A stretch of 15,115 nt of DNA from an uncultured Bacteroidota bacterium (GCA_903923915.1 CAIXZI010000341.1:1-15115), one strand, 5' to 3'; positions 1 through 7,428 are shown, counted from the stretch's first letter. Translations and numbers: made by a program. The notes: generated from the letters alone by a model not told the origin.

Positions 1-1
1 A

Positions 2-637
2 TCGATCATCCACGAGTTGCTGTGGTTTTTGCAGGGCGACACGAATATTAAATATCTCAAAGATAATGGCGTTAGCATTTGGGATGATTGGGCAGATGCC
101 GAAGGTAACCTTGGGCCTGTGTATGGCTCGCAATGGCGCAATTGGCCAACACCCGATGGCAGACACATAGACCAGATAACGCAGGTAGTTGATATGATTA
201 AAAAAAATCCTGACTCGCGCCGTTTAATTGTAAGTGCATGGAATGTAGGCGAAATTGATAAAATGAAATTACCGCCTTGTCATGCTTTCTTTCAGTTTTA
301 TATAGCTGATGGAAAATTAAGCTGCCAGTTATACCAACGCAGTGCCGATATATTTTTAGGAGTTCCGTTTAACATTGCTTCGTATGCTTTGCTAACTATG
401 ATGGTTGCACAAGCTTGCAATTTACAAGTAGGCGATTTTGTACACACCCTTGGCGATGCACATTTATATTCTAATCATATAGAGCAAGCTAAATTGCAAC
501 TAACTCGCGAATGCAGAAAACTACCTACCATGAAAATTAACCCTGCTATAAAAAATATTTTCGATTTTACTTTTGAAGATTTTACTTTAGAGGGTTATGA
601 TCCTCACCCACATATTAAAGCTGCTGTGGCGGTATAA
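2..637 (+). CDS. thyA: Thymidylate synthase ThyA, 5'-truncated by the window edge
   Basis: Methylates dUMP to dTMP using 5,10-methylenetetrahydrofolate in the cytosol, supplying thymidine nucleotides for DNA. The reading frame is open from base 2 and begins [15 protein letters not shown], which aligns by eye with about residue 54 of the 264-residue E. coli enzyme, so roughly 53 N-terminal residues lie outside the window. The TTG at 17 is an internal leucine codon, not a start. Visible motifs are [13 protein letters not shown] (phosphate-binding arginines), the catalytic cysteine in [11 protein letters not shown] (codon 278-280), [26 protein letters not shown] and the C-terminal [10 protein letters not shown]. 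The usual C-terminus is intact and nothing looks degraded. The next gene is convergent, so no operon partner is visible downstream. Confidence 0.97.
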   Translation, partial: SIIHELLWFLQGDTNIKYLKDNGVSIWDDWADAEGNLGPVYGSQWRNWPTPDGRHIDQITQVVDMIKKNPDSRRLIVSAWNVGEIDKMKLPPCHAFFQFYIADGKLSCQLYQRSADIFLGVPFNIASYALLTMMVAQACNLQVGDFVHTLGDAHLYSNHIEQAKLQLTRECRKLPTMKINPAIKNIFDFTFEDFTLEGYDPHPHIKAAVAV

Positions 638-638
638 T

Positions 639-780
639 TTGCGTTAGGGATTGTAGTGAAAATCTTTTGTTGCAGTCAACAAAAATTGTAACGTAAAGCC
701 CGCCGCTGAAATGCTTTTTCGGCATTCTGCGAAACCAAAAAAAAATCTAAAACAATGAGCTAAATCAGCGGAACGCCCAT
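639..780. other. Structured intergenic element between convergent thyA and ABC permease
   Basis: The gap between two convergent genes holds nested inverted repeats. TTGCGTTA (639-646) pairs with TAACGTAA (689-696) with one G-T wobble. Inside lie GATT/AATC (649-652 with 661-664, 8-base loop) and a perfect 8-bp hairpin, TTTTGTTG/CAACAAAA (665-672 with 677-684, loop CAGT), so the segment can fold as a three-way junction. Downstream, CCGCTGA (703-709) pairs with TCAGCGG (765-771) around a smaller AATGC/GCATT hairpin (710-714 with 722-726) and a run of nine A (737-745). The position suits transcription end for both genes, but no stem is a textbook GC-rich terminator. A dispersed repeat is the other reading. 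The pairings are seen; the role is inferred. Confidence 0.4.
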
Positions 781-783
781 AAT

Positions 784-2025
784 TTACTCGTACCTCAAAC
801 TCTCAATAGGGTCTAATTTGGCAGCACGATTAGCAGGTATAAAGCCCGAGAGTAAACCAACAAAAACACATAAAAAAGAAGCGCCAATAACCCATTTCCA
901 GGGCATGTAAAAACCAATGCCTAATTGAAAAGAAAGTAAGTTGCCCAAGCCAACGCCCAATATAATACCCAGCGCACCACCAATTAAACAAATAACCACG
1001 GCTTCCATTAAAAACTGATTACGTATTAATTGTGCTGTTGCACCCAAAGATTTACGAATGCCAATTTCGCGCGTGCGCTCTGTAACAGATACCAGCATAA
1101 TATTCATTAAACCAATAGCTGCACCCAATAAAGTTATAATACCAATAAGCGTTGCACCGATAGTAACTTTTTTAATATTATCTATCAGCATATTGGCCAA
1201 CGAATCTGATTTGGTAATTTCGAAATTGGCATCGTCGGTAATTTTTACTTTGCGTATTTGACGGAATAAACCAATGGCTTCAGAAATAGCACCTTCCATT
1301 AGAGAGGTTGTAGGCGCATACACATTTATGGTAAACGTAGCATCTTGTTTCGGGAAATTGGTTCGTGCACTTTGTATGGGCAATAAACAAATTTTATCTC
1401 CCCCAAAACCCATGCCCGTACCTTTACTTTTTAAAACGCCTACAATGGTATATTTACCGCTACCAATGCGTATCTCTTTACCGATAGGATTTTTTTCCGT
1501 CTTTAAAACGGTGGTCAATATTTCGCTACCAATAATAACAGATGAGGAACCGTTTAAAATTTCGAAAGAAGAAAAATTTCTGCCTTGTGCCAACTCATAA
1601 CCTGATGTGGTTAAATAATTATCATCGATACCAAATACCTGTATATTAGGATTTGATTTGGTTGACAGGTATTGAAGCTTACCCGTAAAAGTTGCCAGTG
1701 TTGAAATACTTACCGCTGCCGGAAATTTAAATTTTTCTTTAAACTCTTTAGCTTCGTAATACGTTATACTGGTATATATTTTTGGTTTTTTACCATCGTT
1801 ACCAATGCGCACATTCATGCCTCGATTTCTGATGGTAAACGTGTTAGAGCCCATACCGGCAAAATTGCTGCTGATAGAAAACTTTAAAGCATCGATGGCG
1901 GTTAATATGCCAACCAAAGCCCAAATGCCAATGGCAATAATTAATGCGGTAAGTATGGTACGCAGGGCATTAGAGCGTATAGACGAAAAAGCAATGCGTA
2001 TGTTTTCTGAAACGGGTAATTGCAT
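784..2025 (-). CDS. ABC transporter permease, MacB/FtsX type
   Basis: An inner-membrane permease subunit of a MacB-like ABC system (family members move lipoproteins, peptides or drugs, or transmit mechanical force). The 413-residue protein has the family layout. One N-terminal membrane segment at about 22-44 follows the SSIRSNALRTILT motif. A large periplasmic domain (MacB_PCD type, about 45-285) comes next, then three C-terminal membrane segments (about 287-313, 340-366, 377-398). Between the second and third segments is the cytoplasmic FtsX signature, TERTREIGIRKSLGAT, and the end is the typical IPANRAAKLDPIESLRYE. I place the start at the ATG at 2025. A TTG two codons upstream is possible but less likely. 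No ATP-binding subunit is next to it, so the ATPase must be encoded elsewhere or outside the window. The substrate cannot be inferred. It may be transcribed separately from rsgA, since 317 bases lie between them. Confidence 0.9.
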   Translation of the reverse strand: MQLPVSENIRIAFSSIRSNALRTILTALIIAIGIWALVGILTAIDALKFSISSNFAGMGSNTFTIRNRGMNVRIGNDGKKPKIYTSITYYEAKEFKEKFKFPAAVSISTLATFTGKLQYLSTKSNPNIQVFGIDDNYLTTSGYELAQGRNFSSFEILNGSSSVIIGSEILTTVLKTEKNPIGKEIRIGSGKYTIVGVLKSKGTGMGFGGDKICLLPIQSARTNFPKQDATFTINVYAPTTSLMEGAISEAIGLFRQIRKVKITDDANFEITKSDSLANMLIDNIKKVTIGATLIGIITLLGAAIGLMNIMLVSVTERTREIGIRKSLGATAQLIRNQFLMEAVVICLIGGALGIILGVGLGNLLSFQLGIGFYMPWKWVIGASFLCVFVGLLSGFIPANRAAKLDPIESLRYE

Positions 2026-2129
2026 AGGCAAATTTACAGCAAAGATTTCTTTATGGTTTACCGCTGGTGTAGTTTTATGATGGTTATTTTGTTTACGTTA
2101 GAGCCTAGCTCATTATTTTGGTTTTGCCG

Positions 2130-2146
2130 AACGCTGAAAAAGCGTT
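2130..2146. other. Small hairpin upstream of the ABC permease
   Basis: AACGCT (2130-2135) and AGCGTT (2141-2146) form a perfect 6-bp stem with a 5-base loop. It lies in the 317-base gap between rsgA and the minus-strand permease. A T6 run follows on the plus strand at 2161-2166, 14 bases away, which is too far for a good intrinsic terminator, and no plus-strand gene ends nearby. On the minus strand it would sit in the 5' region of the permease transcript. No convincing promoter for the permease was found in this gap. The function is unknown. Confidence 0.25.
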
Positions 2147-2198
2147 TGAAACGAAAATCCTTTTTTATTTAATAGACTTCTTCGAATAACAATGTGTG

Positions 2199-2309
2199 GT
2201 CATGTTGAGCTTGTCGAATTGAAAATCACGAATACCACTTTAGTAATTATTAACTAATTCGTAAACATGTGCGAAGCCTACCCATATCCTTCGACAAGCT
2301 CAGGATGAC
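2199..2309. repeat. Palindromic repeat A, REP-like, core TGAGCTTGTCGAA
   Basis: Two 20-base arms face each other: 2199-2218 (GTCATGTTGAGCTTGTCGAA) and 2290-2309 (TTCGACAAGCTCAGGATGAC). They pair with 18 Watson-Crick pairs, one G-T and one mismatch, around a 71-base interior. The interior has its own nested inverted repeats, ACGAAT/ATTCGT (2228-2233 with 2257-2262) and TTAGT/ACTAA (2240-2244 with 2253-2257). The same arm pair recurs at 10710-10768 in this window, so it is a dispersed element rather than a local hairpin. It fits the pattern of REP/BIME-type palindromes, short non-coding repeats moved in trans by tyrosine (RAYT) transposases in other bacteria. No transposase is present here. It lies between rsgA and the permease. 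Confidence 0.7.
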
Positions 2310-2342
2310 TTATGCTCTTTTGATATTAATAAGTGCTGCCTT

Positions 2343-3281
2343 CTACTTGTTACCCCAAACAGTCCAGTTGGTTTCATCGCTATTTAAAATACCAAGATAG
2401 TTGTGGTATCTTTCGGTATAAATTTTACCTTCTTCTAAAGCCTTGATAACAGCGCAATGCGGCTCGTTGGTATGCGTACAGTTATTAAATTTACATTGGT
2501 TCATCAAGGCGCGGAACTCCGGAAAGTAATGTCCCACTTCTTCTTTTTTCATTTCAACCAAGCCCAACTCTTTTATACCTGGTGTATCGATGATATAACC
2601 TCCGGCATCTAATTTATGAAGTTCGGAAAATGTGGTAGTGTGTTTTCCTTTTAAATGTATTTCAGAAAGATCGCCCGTTTTTAAACGTAAATTAGGCTGT
2701 ATGTTATTTACCAAAGTTGATTTACCCGCACCGCTGTGTCCGGCAAGCAAGGTTAATTTATCTCTTAATAAATCTCTTATAACAGCAACATCTTCTTTAT
2801 TTAAAGCAGAAATTTCTATGCAATCGTAACCAATAGATTTGTACATATCCATTACTTCCTGCTGCTGCTTTTTTAATTCATCATCCAGCAAATCGCTTTT
2901 ATTAAAAATAATTTTTGCCGGAATTCGGTATGCCTCGGTAGTAATTAAAAATCGATCTATAAAACCGGTTGATGTACGTGGATAAACCAATGTAGCCAAT
3001 AAAAAAGCCTGATCTATATTAGCGGCCAGTATGTGCGTTTGCTTAGAAAGATTTAACGATTTACGTATGATGTAATTTTTGCGTGGATATATTTTTGTGA
3101 TTAATGCACTATCGCCACTTTGTTCAATATCTACATAATCGCCCACCACAACCGGACTCGTGCTTTTACGTAATTCAAGTCTTATTTTTCCGGCAAGGTT
3201 TGCCATAACAATATCGCCGGCATCTGTACAAACTCGGTATAAATTTCCTGTCGATTTTAAAATTAAGGCGCGTACGCTCAT
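2343..3281 (-). CDS. rsgA: Ribosome small-subunit-dependent GTPase RsgA (YjeQ)
   Basis: A circularly permuted GTPase that checks late maturation of the 30S ribosomal subunit and releases assembly factors. The 312-residue length is normal for the family. In order, the protein shows an N-terminal OB fold (about 1-65, with VVVGDYVDIE), then the G motifs in permuted order. These are G4 NKSD (127-130), G5 around ISALN (157-161), the P-loop GHSGAGKSTLVN (181-192), G2-like GKHTTT (212-217) and G3 DTPG (232-235). A C-terminal zinc knuckle with C263, C268, H270 and C276 closes it. The ATG at 3281 overlaps the stop of the upstream DUF3109 gene in an ATGA arrangement, which suggests translational coupling. 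It is the last gene of the minus-strand operon starting at dsbD. Confidence 0.96.
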   Translation of the reverse strand: MSVRALILKSTGNLYRVCTDAGDIVMANLAGKIRLELRKSTSPVVVGDYVDIEQSGDSALITKIYPRKNYIIRKSLNLSKQTHILAANIDQAFLLATLVYPRTSTGFIDRFLITTEAYRIPAKIIFNKSDLLDDELKKQQQEVMDMYKSIGYDCIEISALNKEDVAVIRDLLRDKLTLLAGHSGAGKSTLVNNIQPNLRLKTGDLSEIHLKGKHTTTFSELHKLDAGGYIIDTPGIKELGLVEMKKEEVGHYFPEFRALMNQCKFNNCTHTNEPHCAVIKALEEGKIYTERYHNYLGILNSDETNWTVWGNK

Positions 3282-3862
3282 GCTTTTTTAGATTCAGAAT
3301 ACTCTTTGTAAGCTTTCTCTACTTTTTTATACCAGGCCTTTCCGTACTTACGAGTAAGCGGAGTTTGCAAAAATTTATATACAGGTACATTTAATTTTAA
3401 ACCACAGGCGCATGCATCTTTGCAAATATTCCAACGATGATAATTAAGCGCATCATAGGTTTTATGCGGCGTAATGCGTATTGGGTACAAATGACAAGAA
3501 AGTGGTTTTTGCCAATCTATCACGCCATCTTTTTGAGCCATTTCTATAGCGCATTTTGCCCAATTGTTTTCGTCAAATACAACAAAAGCACATTCTTTTT
3601 CTTTACCAACAAGGGTTGTGGTATAATCGCCATCACTATCCAACACATAAGGCCCATGTTTTTCAATAGCTTTTAAACCTTTTTTATTTAGGTATGGCTT
3701 TACTTTATCTAATATGCCTTCAATTATCGGAAGTTCATCCAAATCAAGCGGTGCGCCGCTTTCGCCGCTAATGCAGCACTCACCTTTGCAGGCATTTAAA
3801 TCGCAAACAAATTTTTCTTCAAAAAGTTCGTCGGATAATATGGTTTTATCAATTGAAATCAT
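3278..3862 (-). CDS. DUF3109 family cysteine-rich protein
   Basis: A 194-residue protein that matches, by motif, the DUF3109 family of Bacteroidota and related phyla; its biochemical role is not established. It has ten cysteines: C20, C25, C29 and C30 (VCDLNACKGECC), then C91, C104, C123 (LSCHLYPIRI), C147, C151 and C153 (NICKDACACG). The N-terminal cysteine cluster recalls the metal-binding YkgJ-type cluster, so a bound zinc, iron or Fe-S centre is likely but unproven. There is no signal peptide or membrane segment, so it should be cytosolic. The ATG at 3862 is the only sensible start. It begins 25 bases after the upstream gene ends, and its stop overlaps the rsgA start by 4 bases, so its amount is probably tied to RsgA. 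Confidence 0.88.
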   Translation of the reverse strand: MISIDKTILSDELFEEKFVCDLNACKGECCISGESGAPLDLDELPIIEGILDKVKPYLNKKGLKAIEKHGPYVLDSDGDYTTTLVGKEKECAFVVFDENNWAKCAIEMAQKDGVIDWQKPLSCHLYPIRITPHKTYDALNYHRWNICKDACACGLKLNVPVYKFLQTPLTRKYGKAWYKKVEKAYKEYSESKKA

Positions 3863-3887
3863 GTAATGCCAAATTTACTGAATGAAA

Positions 3888-4232
3888 TTATGAAATCAGT
3901 TCATTCTTTTTAAAATATTCTAACACTGCTTTTATCATTAGATTGTTTTGTTCGGCAGCTTTTAAAAAAGGCAATTGTTCTTTTGTTTTAAAATGGGGCC
4001 ATCCATCGGCATCGCGTCCTTCAAACTCATAGTAGCCATAAGGCTCTAACAAGGTGCAAATAGCAATGTGCATAATGTTTACTTTCTCGTCTTTCTTAAA
4101 TTTTTTGTAACCCATGCCAAGCTCTTGCACACCCACTAAAAAGATGATTGCATGCAAATCGGGTTCCATACCAAATTTTTCGGCAAGTGTTTCTTGCAAT
4201 TGTGTCCACTCGCTTTTTGGTTTTTCCAGCAT
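3888..4232 (-). CDS. Conserved small protein of unknown function, cotranscribed with dsbD
   Basis: I do not recognise a named family. The product is 114 residues, soluble, without signal peptide or membrane segment, and with a single cysteine (C59). It is rich in charged and aromatic residues: EPDLHAIIFLVGVQELGMG at about 23-41, a run of lysines at 43-50, then LEPYGYYEFEGRDADGWPHF at 62-81, and a probably helical C-terminus. The composition and codon use match the neighbours, and the 4-base gap after the dsbD stop (TAA, AAAC, ATG) supports a real gene translated as part of the operon. It resembles, from memory, short uncharacterised proteins found only in Bacteroidota; that cannot be verified here. 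Nothing in the sequence shows a catalytic site. Confidence 0.8.
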   Translation of the reverse strand: MLEKPKSEWTQLQETLAEKFGMEPDLHAIIFLVGVQELGMGYKKFKKDEKVNIMHIAICTLLEPYGYYEFEGRDADGWPHFKTKEQLPFLKAAEQNNLMIKAVLEYFKKNELIS

Positions 4233-4236
4233 GTTT

Positions 4237-6282
4237 TTAGTGATGTTTCTCTTTGTATTTTAATATAGAATTGCTTAACCATGTTTTAAAAACAGGCAAA
4301 TCTTTTCCGGTATCGTAACCAATACCGCTGTTGCTTAATAAGCTTTCATCATCATTTATAATAACGTAATATGGTTGCGAGCTCATTTTATATTTACTTA
4401 ATTGCATAAAACCCCATTTCATTCCTTCGGTTTCAAGGGTTACTTTATCGCCGCTCCAATCAACTTCTTTTTGCTCAGCTTTAGGCAATTCTTTTCTATC
4501 ATCTACAAATAAAGAAACAATGACCAAATCATTTGCCAGGATGTTTCTTATTTCAGGTTCTACCCAAACGTTGTCTTCCATTTTACGACAGTTAGCGCAG
4601 GCGTGTCCGGTAAAATCTATCATTAAAGGTTTATGCACTTCTTTGGCATAAGCAAGCGCACTTTCATAATCGTTATCAAACACTTTTAATCCATCCGGAC
4701 CATCAACCATTTTACTTACCAAAGCAGATGATGCATTTTGATTGGATGATTGAACAACTGTTGCTGTTTGTGGTTTCCACTCGGCATAAGTAGATGGAGG
4801 AATAACACCACTTAGTAATTTTAAAGGCGCGCCCCATAAACCCGGCACCATGTAAACGGTAAAGCCAAAAGCAAGTATGGCAAAAAATAAACGTGGTATA
4901 GATAAAAAAGGTGCTTCGGTATCATGACTTAATTTAAACCAGCCCATTAAATAAGCGCCTGTTAAGCCAAATAACACAATCCATAAAGTAAGAAACACTT
5001 CGCGGTTAAGGATGTGAGCTTGATAAACCAAATCTGCGTTTGATGCAAATTTTAAAGCCAGCGCTAATTCTAATAATCCCAACGTAACTTTAACGGTGTT
5101 AAGCCATCCGCCTGATTTTGGCATGCTTTGTAAAAGGCTTGGCACAATGGCAAACAAACCAAACGGAATAGCAAAACCTGCTCCAAAACCTAAGAAACCA
5201 AATAGTGGTCCGGTTGGAGAATTACTAACCAATGGAAGTAAACTGCCAATAAAAATACCCGTACACGAAAACGAAACGATAGACAATGCCGCCGCCATAA
5301 AAAAGATACCGATAAAACCTCCCCTATCGCTTTGCGAATCTATTTTATTAAGCCACGAGTTTGGTAATACGATTTCAAAGGCTCCTAGAAAACTAACACC
5401 AAATACAAGCAACATTAAAAAGAAGAAGATATTAAATGCCGCACCCGAAGCCAGCGTATTTAAAGCGGTTTCGCCAAACACGGCGGTTATAAATAAACCC
5501 AAAGACGTGTAAATAACAATAATGCTTAGCACAAAAAACATAGCCTCTTTAATGGCGCCGCTACGTGTTTTATTTCGTTTTAAAAAGAAACTTACATTCA
5601 TCGGTATCATTGGGAAAACACATGGGGTAATTAAAGCCGCTAAACCAAAACCAAGACCTTTTAAAAGTATCATCCACCAAGGATCGCTTTCTGTTTTTTT
5701 AGTATCAACAACAGGTGCTTTAACCTCAGCAGCTACCTCTTTTTTAACAGTATCTTTTACAGGAATGTTTGTTGTTTCTATGGATGTATCTACTGCTGTT
5801 TTTTCAACCGCAGGGGCAGCTTGCTCTATTGTTAAAGAAAACTTTTTAGCCGGAGGAAACGTACATTTCTCATCGGTACAGGTTTGAAATTCGTACTTAC
5901 CCGTTACCGTAAATGTTTTATCTGTTTTTACTTTAATGCGCTGGGTAAATGTGGCTTTGTTATTAAAATACTTTACCTGCATATCAAACACTTTGTCCAT
6001 TTCTTGTATGGGAGTGCTTTCTTTTAACTTGCCTACTAATTCATAATCGGCAGATTTGTTTAAAATAATTACCGTGGGGTTTGGCCCACCATCTGCTGTT
6101 TGAGTGATAGAATATACATGCCAGGTTTTTTCAATCGTGGCGTTAAAAACAATATCGTACTCAGTATCCGATACCTTTTTAGATTCTATTTTAAATTTTA
6201 CTGGATTGGGTTCTTGTGCAAAAAGAATTCCGCTAAAAAGACTGCAAAAAAACAGGGCTACTTTAAAAAGAGATTTATTCAT
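4237..6282 (-). CDS. dsbD: Thiol:disulfide interchange protein DsbD
   Basis: Carries reducing power from cytosolic thioredoxin across the inner membrane to periplasmic proteins and cytochrome c maturation. The 681-residue protein has the full three-part build. A signal peptide (1-22, ending LFAQ) leads an N-terminal periplasmic domain with a redox pair C135/C140 (QTCTDEKCTFPP). A low-complexity Ala/Val/Lys/Thr linker (about 154-198) follows. The membrane domain (about 203-490) has the cysteine pair C221 (LITPCVFPMIPM) and C340 (FSCTGIF). The C-terminal thioredoxin-like domain carries C562-A-N-C565 (GHACANCRKMEDNVW) and a likely cis-proline at P637. It is the first gene of the minus-strand operon, with a candidate promoter just upstream. 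All six expected redox cysteines are present. Confidence 0.95.
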   Translation of the reverse strand: MNKSLFKVALFFCSLFSGILFAQEPNPVKFKIESKKVSDTEYDIVFNATIEKTWHVYSITQTADGGPNPTVIILNKSADYELVGKLKESTPIQEMDKVFDMQVKYFNNKATFTQRIKVKTDKTFTVTGKYEFQTCTDEKCTFPPAKKFSLTIEQAAPAVEKTAVDTSIETTNIPVKDTVKKEVAAEVKAPVVDTKKTESDPWWMILLKGLGFGLAALITPCVFPMIPMNVSFFLKRNKTRSGAIKEAMFFVLSIIVIYTSLGLFITAVFGETALNTLASGAAFNIFFFLMLLVFGVSFLGAFEIVLPNSWLNKIDSQSDRGGFIGIFFMAAALSIVSFSCTGIFIGSLLPLVSNSPTGPLFGFLGFGAGFAIPFGLFAIVPSLLQSMPKSGGWLNTVKVTLGLLELALALKFASNADLVYQAHILNREVFLTLWIVLFGLTGAYLMGWFKLSHDTEAPFLSIPRLFFAILAFGFTVYMVPGLWGAPLKLLSGVIPPSTYAEWKPQTATVVQSSNQNASSALVSKMVDGPDGLKVFDNDYESALAYAKEVHKPLMIDFTGHACANCRKMEDNVWVEPEIRNILANDLVIVSLFVDDRKELPKAEQKEVDWSGDKVTLETEGMKWGFMQLSKYKMSSQPYYVIINDDESLLSNSGIGYDTGKDLPVFKTWLSNSILKYKEKHH

Positions 6283-6302
6283 TTCATGAGTTTAGACGGT
6301 TT

Positions 6303-6310
6303 CAAAGGTA
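6303..6310 (-). promoter_or_regulatory. Candidate -7 promoter box for the dsbD operon
   Basis: On the minus strand this reads TACCTTTG, an exact match to the Bacteroidota -7 consensus TAnnTTTG, 20 bases before the dsbD ATG at 6282. No clear TTTG box is seen 19-21 bases further upstream, so the -33 half is weak. Transcription would start at about 6296, giving a leader of only about 14 bases. The placement is right, but the promoter is not proven. Confidence 0.45.
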
Positions 6311-6334
6311 AAAAATTACAGATTTAATAGCCTA

Positions 6335-6365
6335 TTTTAATTAAAGGTGTTTTTTGATATATTTG
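6335..6365 (+). promoter_or_regulatory. Candidate promoter for the TPR gene, near-leaderless
   Basis: TATATTTG at 6358-6365 matches the Bacteroidota -7 consensus exactly. A T4 run (6335-6338) lies 19 bases upstream in place of TTTG, so the -33 box is imperfect. The -7 box ends only 8 bases before the ATG at 6374, so the transcript would start at or very near the start codon. It faces the dsbD promoter box; the two -7 boxes are 47 bases apart. Confidence 0.45.
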
Positions 6366-6373
6366 CTTTAAGC

Positions 6374-7372
6374 ATGAAACGAGTATTCCTTATATTATCT
6401 ACACTAAGCATTAATTTGTTCGGACAAACTATAAGTCCAGATACAAGCAACTATTCCCTTCAAATAAAAGAGCAAACCATACACATTGAGGAAAACTCCA
6501 CTAATTGGGAAGCTTATTATAAGCGTGGCAATTATAAGCTGGCTCTAAATCAATACAAAGAAGCCATTAAAGATTATGATAAAGCTATTGAAATACATAT
6601 TAAAAATGCAGAAATTGCAAATGCTTATAGCAATAGAGGAATCGCAAAATATAAGTTGGGTTATTACGGTGAAGCTTTGTTAGACTGCAAAACGGCAGAT
6701 GTATTATCACCCAAAACACCAACGTATAAGTCAAATTATGTGAATATAAAAGACGCTATAAGAAATGCTCATTTGAATGATAATTACTATGCCTCTTGGC
6801 ATCAAAAAACAAGAGATACAAGTAGTTTACAAACGGTTTCGAAAGGGGCTTTTTACTTATTTGGCGGTTTTGGCGTTGGCGGAGAGCCTAATATTAAAAA
6901 GCCAAATAGGAAAAGTAGCAGCACCAACACCAACTCAGGATTTGGCAGTATAATTGGTTGCTCAGTAGCCTATAAAAGTCATTTAATTACCTTTGATAGA
7001 GTTGGAGTTAGAACAGTTTACACACCACTAACCGGTGAAAAATATGAAGGAGATAAAATTTACAAATCAAATTATACAGGTGCTTTATTTGGCGAATGTG
7101 TGAGAACTAAACATTTTTTAATTTCACTTTCGGCAGGCGTTGCCAGTACAACTATTTATAAAGCGCATCTTTCATCTTCTTATAATGAGGAGATTGACTT
7201 AAACAAACAATTTGTTTCAATCCCTGTTGAATTTAAATTTAATTGGCTTAGCCATAATGGTGTTGGTGCAGGCTTTCAAATATCTTATAATATAGTGCCT
7301 TCCACTCCTTATTCCGGCTTATATCTTCACACAAATATTGTATTAGGTGTTTGGAATAAAATGCAGCAATAA
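6374..7372 (+). CDS. Secreted TPR protein with possible C-terminal outer-membrane beta-barrel
   Basis: A 332-residue exported protein of unknown specific role. A signal peptide is plain (MKRVFLILSTLSINLFGQ, about 1-18). Two tetratricopeptide-like repeats follow at about 43-76 (WEAYYKRGNYKLALNQYKEA) and 82-115 (ANAYSNRGIAKYKLGYYGEA); TPR repeats bind protein partners. From about 158 to the end the sequence alternates aromatic/hydrophobic and polar residues with glycines (GAFYLFGGFGVGG, GVGAGFQISYNIV, LYLHTNIVLGVW), as in small outer-membrane beta-barrels. The barrel is inferred from pattern only. I start at the ATG at 6374. The in-frame GTG at 6347 would put nine residues before the signal peptide and runs through the -7 promoter box, so it is rejected. 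Confidence 0.8.
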   Translation: MKRVFLILSTLSINLFGQTISPDTSNYSLQIKEQTIHIEENSTNWEAYYKRGNYKLALNQYKEAIKDYDKAIEIHIKNAEIANAYSNRGIAKYKLGYYGEALLDCKTADVLSPKTPTYKSNYVNIKDAIRNAHLNDNYYASWHQKTRDTSSLQTVSKGAFYLFGGFGVGGEPNIKKPNRKSSSTNTNSGFGSIIGCSVAYKSHLITFDRVGVRTVYTPLTGEKYEGDKIYKSNYTGALFGECVRTKHFLISLSAGVASTTIYKAHLSSSYNEEIDLNKQFVSIPVEFKFNWLSHNGVGAGFQISYNIVPSTPYSGLYLHTNIVLGVWNKMQQ

Positions 7373-7428
7373 TCCCTTTTTATTATATACCCAAGCCTCA
7401 AATTATAACAATTCAATATCTTTACCAT

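Noticed and set aside
17..19. TTG at 17 as the thyA start codon
   Set aside because: The upstream in-frame codons SIIHE are conserved ThyA residues, so this is an internal leucine and the gene is cut by the window edge.
2029..2036. TAAATTTG on the minus strand, an exact -7 match upstream of the ABC permease
   Set aside because: It ends 3 bases before the chosen ATG at 2025, so transcription would begin inside the coding region, and there is no TTTG box at the right distance upstream.
5096..5512. 138-codon plus-strand ORF opposite dsbD
   Set aside because: It mirrors the membrane domain of DsbD and shows Lys/Pro-rich shadow composition.
6347..6373. GTG at 6347 as the start of the TPR protein
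   Set aside because: It would place nine residues before an otherwise perfect signal peptide and would be read through the -7 promoter box.
7417..7424. TATCTTTA as a -7 box for the AtaL-like gene
   Set aside because: It lacks the final G of the consensus and has no -33 box 19-21 bases upstream; cotranscription with the TPR gene explains expression equally well.
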